Part shown: piece by piece, positions 1 through 9,705 of the stretch
Layout: every line of letters begins with the position of its first letter
Numbering within the stretch: the stretch's first letter is position 1
Assembly: GCF_002355415.1 (NCBI RefSeq)
Contig: NZ_AP014936.1
Coordinates: 1,240,001 to 1,304,000, forward strand
From: Sulfurifustis variabilis
Lineage (GTDB): Bacteria > Pseudomonadota > Gammaproteobacteria > Acidiferrobacterales > Sulfurifustaceae
Direction of reading: 5' to 3'
DNA length: 64,000 nucleotides
The notes under the pieces: model-generated
Database searches by the model: none
What the model saw: the letters and a program-made list of their open reading frames with translations, nothing else
What the model was told of the DNA's origin: nothing
Made by a program: the position numbers and the translations under genes

Positions 1-847
1 CGCGCAGCTTCAGGCGCGTGAGCGGCGTCCTGAGATCGTGCGAGACGGCCGCGAGAAACTCCGCGCGCTCGCTCAGGAAACGCTGCAGCCGCTGCTGCAT
101 GGCGTTGAACGCCTGCGCCGCACGCCGCACCTCGACCGGGCCGGACTCCGGGAGCGGCGGGCGGTCGATGTCGCGCCCGAGCCCCTCGGCGGCCTTGCCC
201 AGCGTCGCGAGCGGGCGCGTGACCCACCGCACGGCGAGCAGCGCGAGCGCCACCACCGAGACCAGCAGCACGCCGAGCGTGAGCAGGAGCTTGTACGGCC
301 AGGCGAACGGCTCGCGCGCGAGCCCGTGCTCGAACGTCGCCCAAGTGCCGTCCGCAAGCGCCACCTGCGCGACGAACGCCACGCGATAGGATCGGGCGTC
401 CGGCCGCGCCCACCGGCGGTGCATGCCCTCGGGCGGCATGTGCTCGGGCGGGGGAGCGGCCCGCGCGGTTTGCAGCGGCACGCGCTCGACGATCGCCGCG
501 CGCACCGCGCGGTCCGGACCGAGCAGGCGCGTGAGCAGCGCCTGCATGCGCGGGGCGAGGCTAGTCTCGCCGGCCGGGAGCGGACCCGGCAGCTCCGTGA
601 CCGAGACGCGCAGCGGCTCCGCGTTCACCGCGCGCAGCGCGATGCCCCGCTGCGCCGGCTCGAGCGCGTCGAGCACCTGGACGATGCTCGCGATGCGACG
701 CACGGCGTGGAACCCGCCCGCCTCGTACAGGGCGACCGAGCGGTCGCGCAGCAGGATCGCCGCGCCGACGAGCTGCGCGATGAACAGGCCGGCCACGAGC
801 ACGAGCACCATGCGGCCGAACAGCGTGGACGGGAGCAGGCGCGTCAC
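1..847 (-). CDS. Sensor histidine kinase (partial, C-terminus outside window)
   Basis: This is the membrane sensor kinase partner of the response regulator just upstream. The first residues (VTRLLPSTLFGRMVLVLVAG) form an N-terminal membrane anchor. A HAMP-like linker follows, and then the H-box HDLRTPLTRLKLR, which holds the phospho-accepting His, runs to the window edge. The dimerisation domain is therefore cut and the ATPase domain is missing. The GTG start (845-847) overlaps the regulator stop in a GTGA arrangement, which implies translational coupling. The family autophosphorylates on His and passes the phosphate to its regulator. The stimulus is unknown, but the divergent Spy/CpxP-like gene suggests envelope stress. 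Confidence 0.88.
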   Translation of the reverse strand, partial: MTRLLPSTLFGRMVLVLVAGLFIAQLVGAAILLRDRSVALYEAGGFHAVRRIASIVQVLDALEPAQRGIALRAVNAEPLRVSVTELPGPLPAGETSLAPRMQALLTRLLGPDRAVRAAIVERVPLQTARAAPPPEHMPPEGMHRRWARPDARSYRVAFVAQVALADGTWATFEHGLAREPFAWPYKLLLTLGVLLVSVVALALLAVRWVTRPLATLGKAAEGLGRDIDRPPLPESGPVEVRRAAQAFNAMQQRLQRFLSERAEFLAAVSHDLRTPLTRLKLR

Positions 848-1560
848 GGTTCCGCCTCGACGGACGCCGCTAGCACGTAGCCTTCGCCGCGCACGGTCTT
901 GATGAGCGCCGGCTCCTGCCCGGTGTCGCGCAGGCGCTTGCGCAGGCGCCCGACCTGTACGTCGATCGCGCGGTCGAACGGCCCGGCCTCGCGCCCGCGC
1001 GTCAGGTCGAGGAGCTGGTCGCGGGAGAGCACGCGGTGCGGATGCGCGAGGAGGACGCGCAGCAGCCGGTACTCGCCGTTCGAGAGCGGCACGACGATGC
1101 CGTCGGCGGCCGTGAGCTGGCGCGCCGCGACGTCGAGCGTCCAGCCGGCGAAACGCAGGAGCCTCGCGTCGCGGAGCGCCTCGGGGAGCGTGCGCGTGCG
1201 GCGCAGCACGGCCTTGATGCGCGCGAGGAGCTCGCGCGGGCTGAAGGGCTTGGGCACGTAATCGTCGGCGCCCATCTCCAGGCCGACGATGCGGTCGGTC
1301 TCCTCGCCGCGCGCCGTGAGCATGATCACGGGCATGTTCGAGCGCGCCCGCAGGTCCCGGCAGAGCGTGAGCCCGTCCTCGCCGGGAAGCATGAGATCGA
1401 GGATCACGAGATCGTAGCGGCCCGCGCCGAGCGCCTCGCGCATGGCGCGCCCGTCCGCGACCGCCTCCGCGCGCAGGCCGTTGCGGCCCAGATAGTCGCG
1501 CAGGAGCGTGCGGATCTCCGCGTCGTCGTCGACGATGAGGATGCGTTCGGAACGTTCCAT
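844..1560 (-). CDS. OmpR/PhoB-family response regulator
   Basis: A 238-residue two-domain DNA-binding response regulator. The receiver domain has the acidic cluster DDDAE near residue 11, the phosphorylatable Asp in VILDLMLPG (about D55) and the conserved Lys in VPKPFSP. The C-terminal winged helix contains RLLRVLL, VGRLRKRL and KTVRGEGYVL. I chose the ATG at 1558-1560, which is preceded by AGAAGGGC, over an upstream in-frame start at 1614 that would overlap the repeat boxes. It is co-transcribed with the kinase and probably controls the divergent Spy-like gene. The architecture fits CpxR or a similar envelope regulator, but I cannot assign the exact orthologue. Confidence 0.9.
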   Translation of the reverse strand: MERSERILIVDDDAEIRTLLRDYLGRNGLRAEAVADGRAMREALGAGRYDLVILDLMLPGEDGLTLCRDLRARSNMPVIMLTARGEETDRIVGLEMGADDYVPKPFSPRELLARIKAVLRRTRTLPEALRDARLLRFAGWTLDVAARQLTAADGIVVPLSNGEYRLLRVLLAHPHRVLSRDQLLDLTRGREAGPFDRAIDVQVGRLRKRLRDTGQEPALIKTVRGEGYVLAASVEAEP

Positions 1561-1605
1561 GCCCTTCTTATACGCCTCGGCGCCGGGTGTTTCAGCGGCG
1601 GTCGT

Positions 1606-1648
1606 GTAACGCACTGTAACAAGCGCCGGCCGCGTTGCAATGCGTTAC
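1606..1648. promoter_or_regulatory. Paired response-regulator binding boxes
   Basis: The plus strand has GTAAC at 1606-1610 and again at 1616-1620, a direct repeat with 5-bp spacing. On the minus strand GTAAC (1648-1644) and GCAAC (1638-1634) repeat the same arrangement in the opposite orientation. OmpR/PhoB-family regulators, including CpxR (GTAAA-N5-GTAAA), bind tandem half-sites about one helical turn apart. The boxes lie between the regulator and the Spy-like gene, as expected for an autoregulated divergent operator. The binding assignment is inferred. Confidence 0.5.
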
Positions 1649-1730
1649 AAAAGCGCCGGGGCCTGACATTGACGGGTTACCGCGCGGTGGTGTGATGGGC
1701 CCGCTAACCCAGCAAGCCCAAGGAGGCATC

Positions 1731-2192
1731 ATGAAAACGTTGAGCAAGGCGGTTCTGGCCGCCATCGGTATTTCGCTCGCCGCGGCAGCGGCGGCCGGGC
1801 CGGGCGGCGGCTACGGCATGGGAATGGGACCCGGCGGCGGCAAGGGCGCCGCGTGTGCCCGGGCCGGCGGGGCCGACGTCGGCACGCGGCTCGAGACGCT
1901 GAAGTCGGAGCTCAAGCTCACACCGCAGCAGACCGGCGCGTGGGACGCGTTCGAGAAGGCGGTGCGCACGCAGTGGGAGACCATGGCGCAGGCACGCGGG
2001 CAGTTTCGCTCGATCGAGAACCCGAACGAGCGGATGGACGCGCACATCCAGTTCATGGAGCAGCGCGTGGAAGGGATGAAGGCCGTCGCCGCGGCCCGCA
2101 AGGAGCTGTACGACACGCTGACCCCGGAGCAGAAGGAAGTGGCGGATCGCTTCTGGCAGCACGGCGGTCGCGGCATGGGTCCGCGCGTCTGA
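1731..2192 (+). CDS. Spy/CpxP-like LTXXQ-motif periplasmic protein
   Basis: A 153-residue exported protein. It starts at the ATG after a strong AGGAGG (1721-1726). A signal peptide (MKTLSKAVLAAIGISLAAAA) is followed by a Gly-rich segment. The rest is helical and charged, with two LTXXQ-type motifs, LKLTPQQTGAW and LTPEQKEVADRFW. Spy/CpxP family proteins act as periplasmic chaperones or as inhibitors of the Cpx sensor. The divergent position next to a kinase/regulator pair, with shared repeat boxes, suggests it is a target and possibly a feedback modulator of that system. Confidence 0.8.
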   Translation: MKTLSKAVLAAIGISLAAAAAAGPGGGYGMGMGPGGGKGAACARAGGADVGTRLETLKSELKLTPQQTGAWDAFEKAVRTQWETMAQARGQFRSIENPNERMDAHIQFMEQRVEGMKAVAAARKELYDTLTPEQKEVADRFWQHGGRGMGPRV

Positions 2193-2466
2193 AGAAGCGC
2201 CGATCCAGCGGCTCTACTGCCATTGCGAGCGCAGCGAAGCAATCCGACACGACGTGTCGTCCTGAGGCGCCCTCCCGGGCGCCGAAGGATCGCTCGAGAT
2301 CCCTCGCTCTGTCCGGGATGACCGCTGCGCGGTCAGATTGCTAAAGTCCTCTCCTCGTCCTGTCCCTCTCCCCGGTTCGGGGAGAGGGAGTTCGTTCAAG
2401 CGAGTTCGAAGTGACAGGTGCGAAGTGAATGTGGCGCGCTGTGCGCGCCCGTCAACTTATCACCTG
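2193..2466. repeat. Intergenic palindromic repeat cluster
   Basis: There is no gene here. It contains ATTGCGAGCG-C-AGCGAAGCAATC (2221-2243 region), which recurs at 13558-13581 with one change. It also holds a CTCCCGGGCGCC-type palindrome and a CCCTCTCC...GGAGAGGG hairpin near 2362-2390. The two converging genes (Spy-like and greB) probably terminate in this segment. Confidence 0.6.
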
Positions 2467-2985
2467 TCACTTTTCACTCATCGCTGCCGTCTCATACCTC
2501 ACCCCCAGCACCGTATAGGTCATCCGGCCCTTCGGCAGGTCGACCGTCACCTCGTCGTCCACCGCCTTCTTGAGCAGCGCCCGCGCGAGCGGCGAGTCGA
2601 TGCTGATCCAGCCCCTGGCCGTGTCGAGCTCGTCCGGCCCGACGATCCGGTACTCCATTTCGTTTCCGTCGTCGTCCTCGAGGCGCACCCAGGCGCCGAA
2701 GAAGATCCGTGACGTGTCGGCCGGCGGCCGGTCGACCACGGTGAGTTGCTCCAGGCGCTTGCGCAGGAAGCGTACGCGCCGGTCGATCTCGCGCAGCTGC
2801 TTCTTGCCGTAGATGTACTCCGCGTTCTCGGAGCGGTCGCCGAGCGCGGCCGCGTCGGACACGGCCTGCGTGACCTGCGGGCGCTTCACGCGCCAGAGGT
2901 GATCGAGCTCCGCGCGCAGCCGCTCCGCGCCGGCCCGGGTGATGTACGCGGTGCTGCGCGGCTGGGGGAGTCGGTTTCTGCCCAT
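2467..2985 (-). CDS. greB: Transcription elongation factor GreB
   Basis: A 172-residue GreA/GreB-type cleavage factor. The N-terminal coiled coil contains [20 protein letters not shown], whose acidic tip stimulates RNA cleavage by stalled RNA polymerase. The C-terminal FKBP-like domain includes the [14 protein letters not shown] signature. The [18 protein letters not shown] stretch favours GreB over GreA. I took the ATG at 2983-2985; an in-frame TTG two codons upstream is possible. It stands alone, convergent with the Spy-like gene and divergent from the M20 amidohydrolase. Confidence 0.92.
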   Translation of the reverse strand: MGRNRLPQPRSTAYITRAGAERLRAELDHLWRVKRPQVTQAVSDAAALGDRSENAEYIYGKKQLREIDRRVRFLRKRLEQLTVVDRPPADTSRIFFGAWVRLEDDDGNEMEYRIVGPDELDTARGWISIDSPLARALLKKAVDDEVTVDLPKGRMTYTVLGVRYETAAMSEK

Positions 2986-3097
2986 GCGCAAAAGATACCG
3001 AATGGGCGGGGGCGTTCACCAGCGGGATTTGTCGCACGTCAAGGCGCCGATCCGCGGGCTTTCTAGACTGCGACCATCGTCCCCGAGAACCGCCGCC

Positions 3098-4273
3098 ATG
3101 CAGACCGCCCGGAACGTCGACGCCGCCTACCCGCGCATGGTGGAGCTGCGGCGCGCGTTTCACCGGGAACCCGAGCTCGCGTTCGAGGAGGCGCGCACGG
3201 CGCGGGCGATCATGGCCGAGCTGGACCGGCTCGGCATCCCTCACGAGTATGGCGGCGTCGGCGGGGGTGTCGTCGGCCGGCTCGCCGGAGCCGCGACCGG
3301 GCCCACGGTGGCGCTTCGCGCCGAGATGGACGCGCTTCCGGGCAAGGAGACGACCGGACTGCCGTTCGCGTCCATCCACCCGGAGCGCGTCCACGCCTGC
3401 GGGCACGACGCCCACATGGCGATGGTGCTCGGCGCGGCAGCGCTTCTCGCCGCGGCGCCGCCGCCCGGCAAGGTGCTCTTCGTGTTCCAGCCCGCCGAGG
3501 AGCGCGGCGGAGGCTCGCGCGTCATCCTGCGCTCGGGCGCGCTCGTCGGCGCGCGCGCGATCTTCGGCGGGCACGTCACCCACCACTACCGGGTGGGCGA
3601 GATCATGGCGGTGCCGGGCGTGATCACCGCGCAGTCCGACCGCTTTCTCGTCAAGATCCAGGGCAAGGGCGGGCACGGGGCCCGGCCGCACGAGGCGGTG
3701 GACGCCGCGGTCGTGGCCGGCGTCCTCATCACGGCGATCCAGACGCTCGTCTCCCGCGAGATCAACCCGGTCTATCCGTCGGTCGTCACGATCGGGAAGG
3801 TGCAGGCGGGGACCGCCGCCAATGTGATTGCCGAGGAGGCGACCCTCGAGGGCACGATACGGACGACGCGCGCCGACGTGCGCGCCCACCTGCATCACGG
3901 CATGCAGCGCATGGGGCGCGCGATCGCCGATCTGCACAACGCGCGCGTTACCGTCCACATCACCGAGGGCTATCCGCCGGTGATGAACTCGCCGCGCGAA
4001 GCGGAGATCGCGCAGCGCGCGGCGCGTCGCGTGGTGGGTGAGGCGGGCCTCGCCGCCATGGACTACCCGAGCATGGGCGCCGAGGATTTCGCCTTCTACC
4101 TGCACGAGCTGCCCGGCTGCTACGTGCGCTTCGGCGCGCGCATCAAGGAAGACGAGTACATCCCGCTGCACAGCCCGGCGTTCGACGTGAACGAGGAGGT
4201 GCTCAAGGTGGGCGCGGCCTTCTTCGAGCAGGTGACGCGCGAGGCGCTGGCGGAGTACGCCCGGGGCGGCTGA
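3098..4273 (+). CDS. M20-family metal-dependent amidohydrolase
   Basis: A 391-residue peptidase M20D protein, the group containing hippurate hydrolases and N-acyl-amino acid amidohydrolases. Metal-site motifs visible are the Asp in LRAEMDALP, HACGHDAHMAMVLGAA, QPAEERGGGSR and the C-terminal GAEDFAFYL. The lid domain begins near GKGGHGARPHEAVDA. There is no signal peptide, so it is probably cytoplasmic. Its TGA overlaps the ATG of the next gene (TGATG), so the two are almost certainly one operon. The substrate cannot be read from the sequence. The neighbour, an amide-bond-forming ligase, suggests a shared amide or peptide metabolite. Confidence 0.87.
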   Translation: MQTARNVDAAYPRMVELRRAFHREPELAFEEARTARAIMAELDRLGIPHEYGGVGGGVVGRLAGAATGPTVALRAEMDALPGKETTGLPFASIHPERVHACGHDAHMAMVLGAAALLAAAPPPGKVLFVFQPAEERGGGSRVILRSGALVGARAIFGGHVTHHYRVGEIMAVPGVITAQSDRFLVKIQGKGGHGARPHEAVDAAVVAGVLITAIQTLVSREINPVYPSVVTIGKVQAGTAANVIAEEATLEGTIRTTRADVRAHLHHGMQRMGRAIADLHNARVTVHITEGYPPVMNSPREAEIAQRAARRVVGEAGLAAMDYPSMGAEDFAFYLHELPGCYVRFGARIKEDEYIPLHSPAFDVNEEVLKVGAAFFEQVTREALAEYARGG

Positions 4274-5400
4274 TGGAGTTCCGTCCCTCCAGCCCGGACA
4301 CGATCGGCATGGAGCTCGAGCTGCAGCTCCTCGATGCCGGCACACTCGACCTCGCCGACGGCATCCTTCCGCTCATGCGGCTCTACCCGAGCAGCGTGTA
4401 CGTCAAGCCGGAGGTCATCCAGAACACGGTCGAGATCGCGTCGAAGGTGTGCGGGGGCGTCGCGGAGCTCGAGGCGCACGTGCGGGACATCGCGGCCGGG
4501 CTGCGAACGCGCTGCGCCGGCCTCGGCATGCGGCTCTGCGGCGCCGGCTCGCATTCCTTCAGCGTGCGGCCGGGGCTCATCACACCGCAGCCGCGCTACC
4601 TCGCGATGGAGCGGCGCTACGGCCACCTGAGCCACGCGCAGATCACGTTTGCGACGCACGTGCACGTCGGTATGCGCTCGGGCGACGAGACCGTCTCGCT
4701 CATGCATCGCATGAAGCCTTATCTGCCGCTCCTGATCGCCGTCTCCGCGAGCTCGCCGTTCTGGCAGGGCCTCGACACCGGCTTCGCCTCGTACCGCCAT
4801 CGCATCCTCGCCGTCACCCGCAGCTACGGCGTGCCGCCCTCGTTCGTCCGCTGGGAGGACTTCTGCCGGTTCTTCGAGACGACGCGGCGCGCCGGCCTCT
4901 TCGGGAGCGTGCACGACATCCACTGGGATCTTCGGCCGCGGCCGCACATCGGGACGCTCGAGGTGCGCGCGATGGATGCGCAGGCGACGGTGGGGGAGGC
5001 CGCGGCGCTCGCCGCCTTCGTGCGCGCGCTCGTCGAAGGACTGCGGTCCGGCGAGCTGTCGGAAGCCGGGCTCCCCCAGCCGCTGCCCTGGTGGATCGAG
5101 AAGGAAAACCACTTCGCCGCCTCGCGCCTCGGCCTCGCGGCGCGCTACATCGCCGACGAGGCCGGCACCGTGCGCGACCTCGGCGAGGTCTGGCACGCGG
5201 TGTATGCCGCGCTCGTCCCGGTTGCCGCGCGACTCGGCGAGGGGGTATATCTCGAACGGCTGCGGGCGCAGATCGAAGCGGGACCGGGCTACGTCGCCCA
5301 GCGGCGCGAATACGAGCGTACCGCCTCGCTCAACGATGTCGTCGCCCGGCTCGTCGACCGGCTGGAGCGCGAACCGCGGGGCGAGGCAACGACAGCCTGA
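4273..5400 (+). CDS. YbdK-type carboxylate-amine ligase (GCS2 family)
   Basis: A 375-residue protein of the glutamate-cysteine ligase family 2 / YbdK fold. Supporting motifs are TIGMELELQLLD at the N-terminus (ATP/metal-binding Glu residues), HVHVGMRSGDE, the WDLRPRPHIGTLEVRAMD stretch and a C-terminal KENHFAASRLG. Family members form an ATP-dependent amide bond; E. coli YbdK has weak gamma-glutamylcysteine ligase activity. The start ATG overlaps the M20 stop, giving translational coupling to a hydrolase of amide bonds. The real substrate is unknown. Confidence 0.87.
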   Translation: MEFRPSSPDTIGMELELQLLDAGTLDLADGILPLMRLYPSSVYVKPEVIQNTVEIASKVCGGVAELEAHVRDIAAGLRTRCAGLGMRLCGAGSHSFSVRPGLITPQPRYLAMERRYGHLSHAQITFATHVHVGMRSGDETVSLMHRMKPYLPLLIAVSASSPFWQGLDTGFASYRHRILAVTRSYGVPPSFVRWEDFCRFFETTRRAGLFGSVHDIHWDLRPRPHIGTLEVRAMDAQATVGEAAALAAFVRALVEGLRSGELSEAGLPQPLPWWIEKENHFAASRLGLAARYIADEAGTVRDLGEVWHAVYAALVPVAARLGEGVYLERLRAQIEAGPGYVAQRREYERTASLNDVVARLVDRLEREPRGEATTA

Positions 5401-5634
5401 TGCGGATCGTTTTGCCACCGGGGTGAAGGCATCCAGTGGACTGTGCGCCCGGCAAGCGGGCAACCAGGGGTGGTTGCCCTGGGCCTTTCTGCGGAGCAGG
5501 AAGCGCAGCAGAAAAGGGGATAGGGTGAGGGACCGCCGCTCCCCCTCGCCCTGGCCCTCTCCCCCACGAGTGTGGGAGAGGGAACGGTTTATGTGGCGAG
5601 AGGAAACGCGCTCTGCAACGAGTTCCCGGTCGGC
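5401..5634. repeat. Intergenic spacer with CCCTCTCCC palindrome
   Basis: No gene is seen. A hairpin-forming member of the window's palindromic family lies near 5561-5583 (GCCCTCTCCC, ACGAGTGT, GGGAGAGGG). It sits between two convergent transcription units and may act as a terminator-like structure. It has no T tract. Confidence 0.5.
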
Positions 5635-7155
<1,521 letters not shown>

Positions 7156-7202
7156 GACTACCTCCGGCAAATGAAACGCCGCCGTGCACAAACGACGATC
7201 TG

Positions 7203-7292
7203 GTTCTCCCTCTCCCCTCGCGGGAGAGGGTGGAGAGGGGGCCATATTCTCACCCTCTCCCCAACCCCTCTCCCATCGAGGGAGAGGGGTAT
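7203..7292. repeat. Double CCCTCTCCC palindrome between livF and mmsA
   Basis: Two adjacent members of the palindromic family are visible: CCCTCTCCCCTCGCGGGAGA followed by GGG, then CCCCTCTCCCATCGAGGGAG followed by AGGGG. They separate livF from mmsA and could give a stable RNA hairpin, partial termination or 3'-end protection of the liv message. Confidence 0.6.
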
Positions 7293-7327
7293 GAAGCATC
7301 CGGATCATACGCCGGCTGGCAAGCGGG

Positions 7328-8032
7328 CTACAGGCCGAGGTACGCCTCCCGCACCTTCGAGTTCGCCAGCAGCTCCTTGCCCGTCCCCGACAGCACCACG
7401 TGCCCCGACTCGAGCACGTAGCCGCGGTGGGCGAGGTCGAGCGCGTGCTCGGTGTTCTGCTCGACGAGCAGCACCGTGACGCCGCGCTGGTTGATCTCCT
7501 CGATCACGCGGAACATCTCCTCGACCATGATCGGGGCGAGGCCGAGCGAGGGCTCGTCGAGCATCAGGATGTTCGGGCCGGCCATGAGCCCGCGGCCGAT
7601 CGCGACCATCTGCTGCTCGCCGCCCGACAGCGTTCCCGCGAGCTGGTCGGCGCGCTCGGCGAGGCGCGGGAAGATCTCGTACGCCTGCGCGAGCCGGCGC
7701 TCGCGGTGCGGGCGCGCGGCGCGCGCGTAGCCGCCGAGCAGCAGGTTTTCGCGCACCGTCATGTCGGGGAAGAGCTTGCGGCCCTCGGGCACGTGGACCA
7801 CGCCGAGCTCGACGATCTCCGGCGGCGTGAGCGTCTCCAGCCGGCGGTCGCCGAGGCGCATCGTTCCGCCCTGCGGTCGCAGCAGTCCCGAGATCGTCTT
7901 CAGCGTCGTGCTCTTGCCCGCGCCGTTCGCGCCGACGAGCGCGACGATCTCGTGCTCGCGCACCTCGAAGCTCACGTCCCAGAGCGCCTGGATCTTGCCG
8001 TAGGCGACTTCGAGGTGCTCAACCTCGAGCAT
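7328..8032 (-). CDS. livF: Branched-chain amino acid ABC transporter ATP-binding protein LivF
   Basis: A 234-residue ABC ATPase. It has Walker A GANGAGKSTT, signature LSGGEQQM, Walker B ILMLDEPSLGL and the switch His region in LLVEQNTEHAL. Size and the LVEQN motif fit LivF rather than LivG. The start overlaps the livG stop by 14 bp. It works with LivG to power the LivHM channel at the cytoplasmic membrane. Confidence 0.92.
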   Translation of the reverse strand: MLEVEHLEVAYGKIQALWDVSFEVREHEIVALVGANGAGKSTTLKTISGLLRPQGGTMRLGDRRLETLTPPEIVELGVVHVPEGRKLFPDMTVRENLLLGGYARAARPHRERRLAQAYEIFPRLAERADQLAGTLSGGEQQMVAIGRGLMAGPNILMLDEPSLGLAPIMVEEMFRVIEEINQRGVTVLLVEQNTEHALDLAHRGYVLESGHVVLSGTGKELLANSKVREAYLGL

Positions 8033-8750
8033 TGGCCACCCGCTTGCCGAAGTAGGCCGCGATCACGGCCGGGTCCTGCACGACCTCGGCCGGCGCGCCT
8101 TCCGCGATCTTCTCGCCCTGGTTCATCACGACCACGCGGTGCGAGATGCGCATGATCGCGCGCATGATGTGCTCGACGAGCACGACCGTGACGCCGCTTT
8201 CGCGGATGCGCTCGACCAGCTCGCACGCGCCGCCCACCTCGCGCGGGTTGAGCCCGCCCATGGGCTCGTCCAGCAGCAGGAGCTTCGGGCCGGTGGCGAG
8301 GGCGCGGGCGATCTCGAGCCGCTTCTGGTCGGCGAGGGTGAACTCGCCGGCCGGCACGTCGGCCTTGGCGGCGAGACCCACCTGCTCGAGCACCCGCATC
8401 GCCTCGTCCTCGGCCGCGCGGCGCGATCCGAGCCGGGCCATGCCGCCGAGCGCGGCGTTCTCGCGCGCGGAAAGATGGGGAAACGGCTTCACGATCTGGA
8501 AGGTGCGCGCAACGCCGCGCCGCGCGACGGCGTGGGGCTTCAAGCCGACGAGGCTCTCGCCGTCGAGCCGGACGTCGCCGCCGCTCGGCGGCAGGAAGCC
8601 GGTGACGAGGTTGAACACCGTGGTCTTGCCGGCGCCGTTCGGTCCGATGAGCCCGAGGATCTCGCCGGGCCGGACGGCGAACGACAGGTTCGCGACGGCC
8701 CGCAGGCCGCCGAAGTGCCGGCTGAGGTTCTCCACCTCAAGCAGCGCCAC
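8019..8750 (-). CDS. livG: Branched-chain amino acid ABC transporter ATP-binding protein LivG
   Basis: A 243-residue ABC ATPase. It has Walker A GPNGAGKTTVFNLVTGF, the LivG-type GVARTFQIVKPFPHLSAREN segment, LADQKRLEIARAL in the signature position, Walker B LLLLDEPMGGLNP and VLVEHIM. The signature is LADQK rather than the canonical LSGGQ, which is usual in LivG. It overlaps livM and livF by 14 bp at each end, so the four genes form one tightly coupled unit. Confidence 0.92.
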   Translation of the reverse strand: MALLEVENLSRHFGGLRAVANLSFAVRPGEILGLIGPNGAGKTTVFNLVTGFLPPSGGDVRLDGESLVGLKPHAVARRGVARTFQIVKPFPHLSARENAALGGMARLGSRRAAEDEAMRVLEQVGLAAKADVPAGEFTLADQKRLEIARALATGPKLLLLDEPMGGLNPREVGGACELVERIRESGVTVVLVEHIMRAIMRISHRVVVMNQGEKIAEGAPAEVVQDPAVIAAYFGKRVANARG

Positions 8751-9705
8751 GCGAGCCTCCCTTGCGGAAGCGCCCGTAGAGCCGGCGCGCGCGGCCCCAG
8801 ATGCCCTCCGGCATGAAACGGATCACGAGCATCATGAAGAGCCCGTAGAAGATCAGATGGCCCACGACGAAGCGCTCGCGGAAGGTCTCGGCCACGGTCG
8901 TGAGAAACACCGCGCCCACGATCGGGCCGACGACGGTGCCGAGCCCGCCCACGACGGCGATGAACACGGTCTCGATCGAGATCGCGATCGGAAACACCGC
9001 GTCCGGGTCGACGTAGCGGAAGTACATGCCGTAGAAGCCCCCGGCGAGGCCGGTGAAGAAGGCCGAGGCGGCGAGCGTCAGCGCCTTCGCCCGCGTCGTG
9101 TCGATGCCCACGGACTCGGCCGCGTCCTCGTCCTCGCGGATCGCGACGAGATAGGCCCCGAGCCGCCCGCGCATCATGTAGTGCGTCGCGAGCATTCCGC
9201 TCACGGCGAGGAGCGCGATGATGTAGAAGAACGGCTCCTTGCTCTCCCAGTCGACCGGCCGGCCGAGGAACGACACGTCCGGGAGCGTAGTGATGAGCAG
9301 GCCCACCGGGCCGGCCGTCAGGGTTTCCCAGTTGAGCGCGACCAGCCGCGTGATCTCGGCGACGGCCAGCGTCGAGAGCGCGAAGTACGGCCCGCGCAGG
9401 CGGAAGCAGAGATAGCCGATCGGGAGCGAGAAGAGCGCGGCGACCACGCCGCCGAGCGGAATCCCGTACCAGGGCGCGAGGCCGACCTTGAGGTAGAGGA
9501 TCATCGTGGTGTACGCGCCGACGCCGAAGAACGCGGCGTGGCCGAAGGACACCTGGCCCGCGTAGCCGCCGAGCAGGTTCCACGAGAGCCCCATCAGGGT
9601 CCACATCAGCACGATGATGGCGAGGTGCAGCAGGAACTGGTTGTCGGTGAGCCAGGGCAGCGCGAGCAGGAAGACGATCGCGACCCCGGCGGCGATGCGG
9701 TTCAT
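8737..9705 (-). CDS. livM: Branched-chain amino acid ABC transporter permease LivM
   Basis: A 322-residue inner membrane permease with several hydrophobic segments. The LivM-type motif GYAGQVSFGHAAFFGVGAY follows the first helices, and the conserved cytoplasmic loop is AIREDEDAAESVGIDTTRAK. The ATG (9703-9705) overlaps the livH stop in an ATGA arrangement. It forms the translocation channel with LivH. Confidence 0.92.
   Translation of the reverse strand: MNRIAAGVAIVFLLALPWLTDNQFLLHLAIIVLMWTLMGLSWNLLGGYAGQVSFGHAAFFGVGAYTTMILYLKVGLAPWYGIPLGGVVAALFSLPIGYLCFRLRGPYFALSTLAVAEITRLVALNWETLTAGPVGLLITTLPDVSFLGRPVDWESKEPFFYIIALLAVSGMLATHYMMRGRLGAYLVAIREDEDAAESVGIDTTRAKALTLAASAFFTGLAGGFYGMYFRYVDPDAVFPIAISIETVFIAVVGGLGTVVGPIVGAVFLTTVAETFRERFVVGHLIFYGLFMMLVIRFMPEGIWGRARRLYGRFRKGGSRGAA

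Noticed and set aside
2492-4345. A 617-residue minus-strand ORF across greB and the M20 gene.
   Set aside because: It is antisense to a clear M20 enzyme and rich in Arg/His/Ala, typical of a shadow frame.
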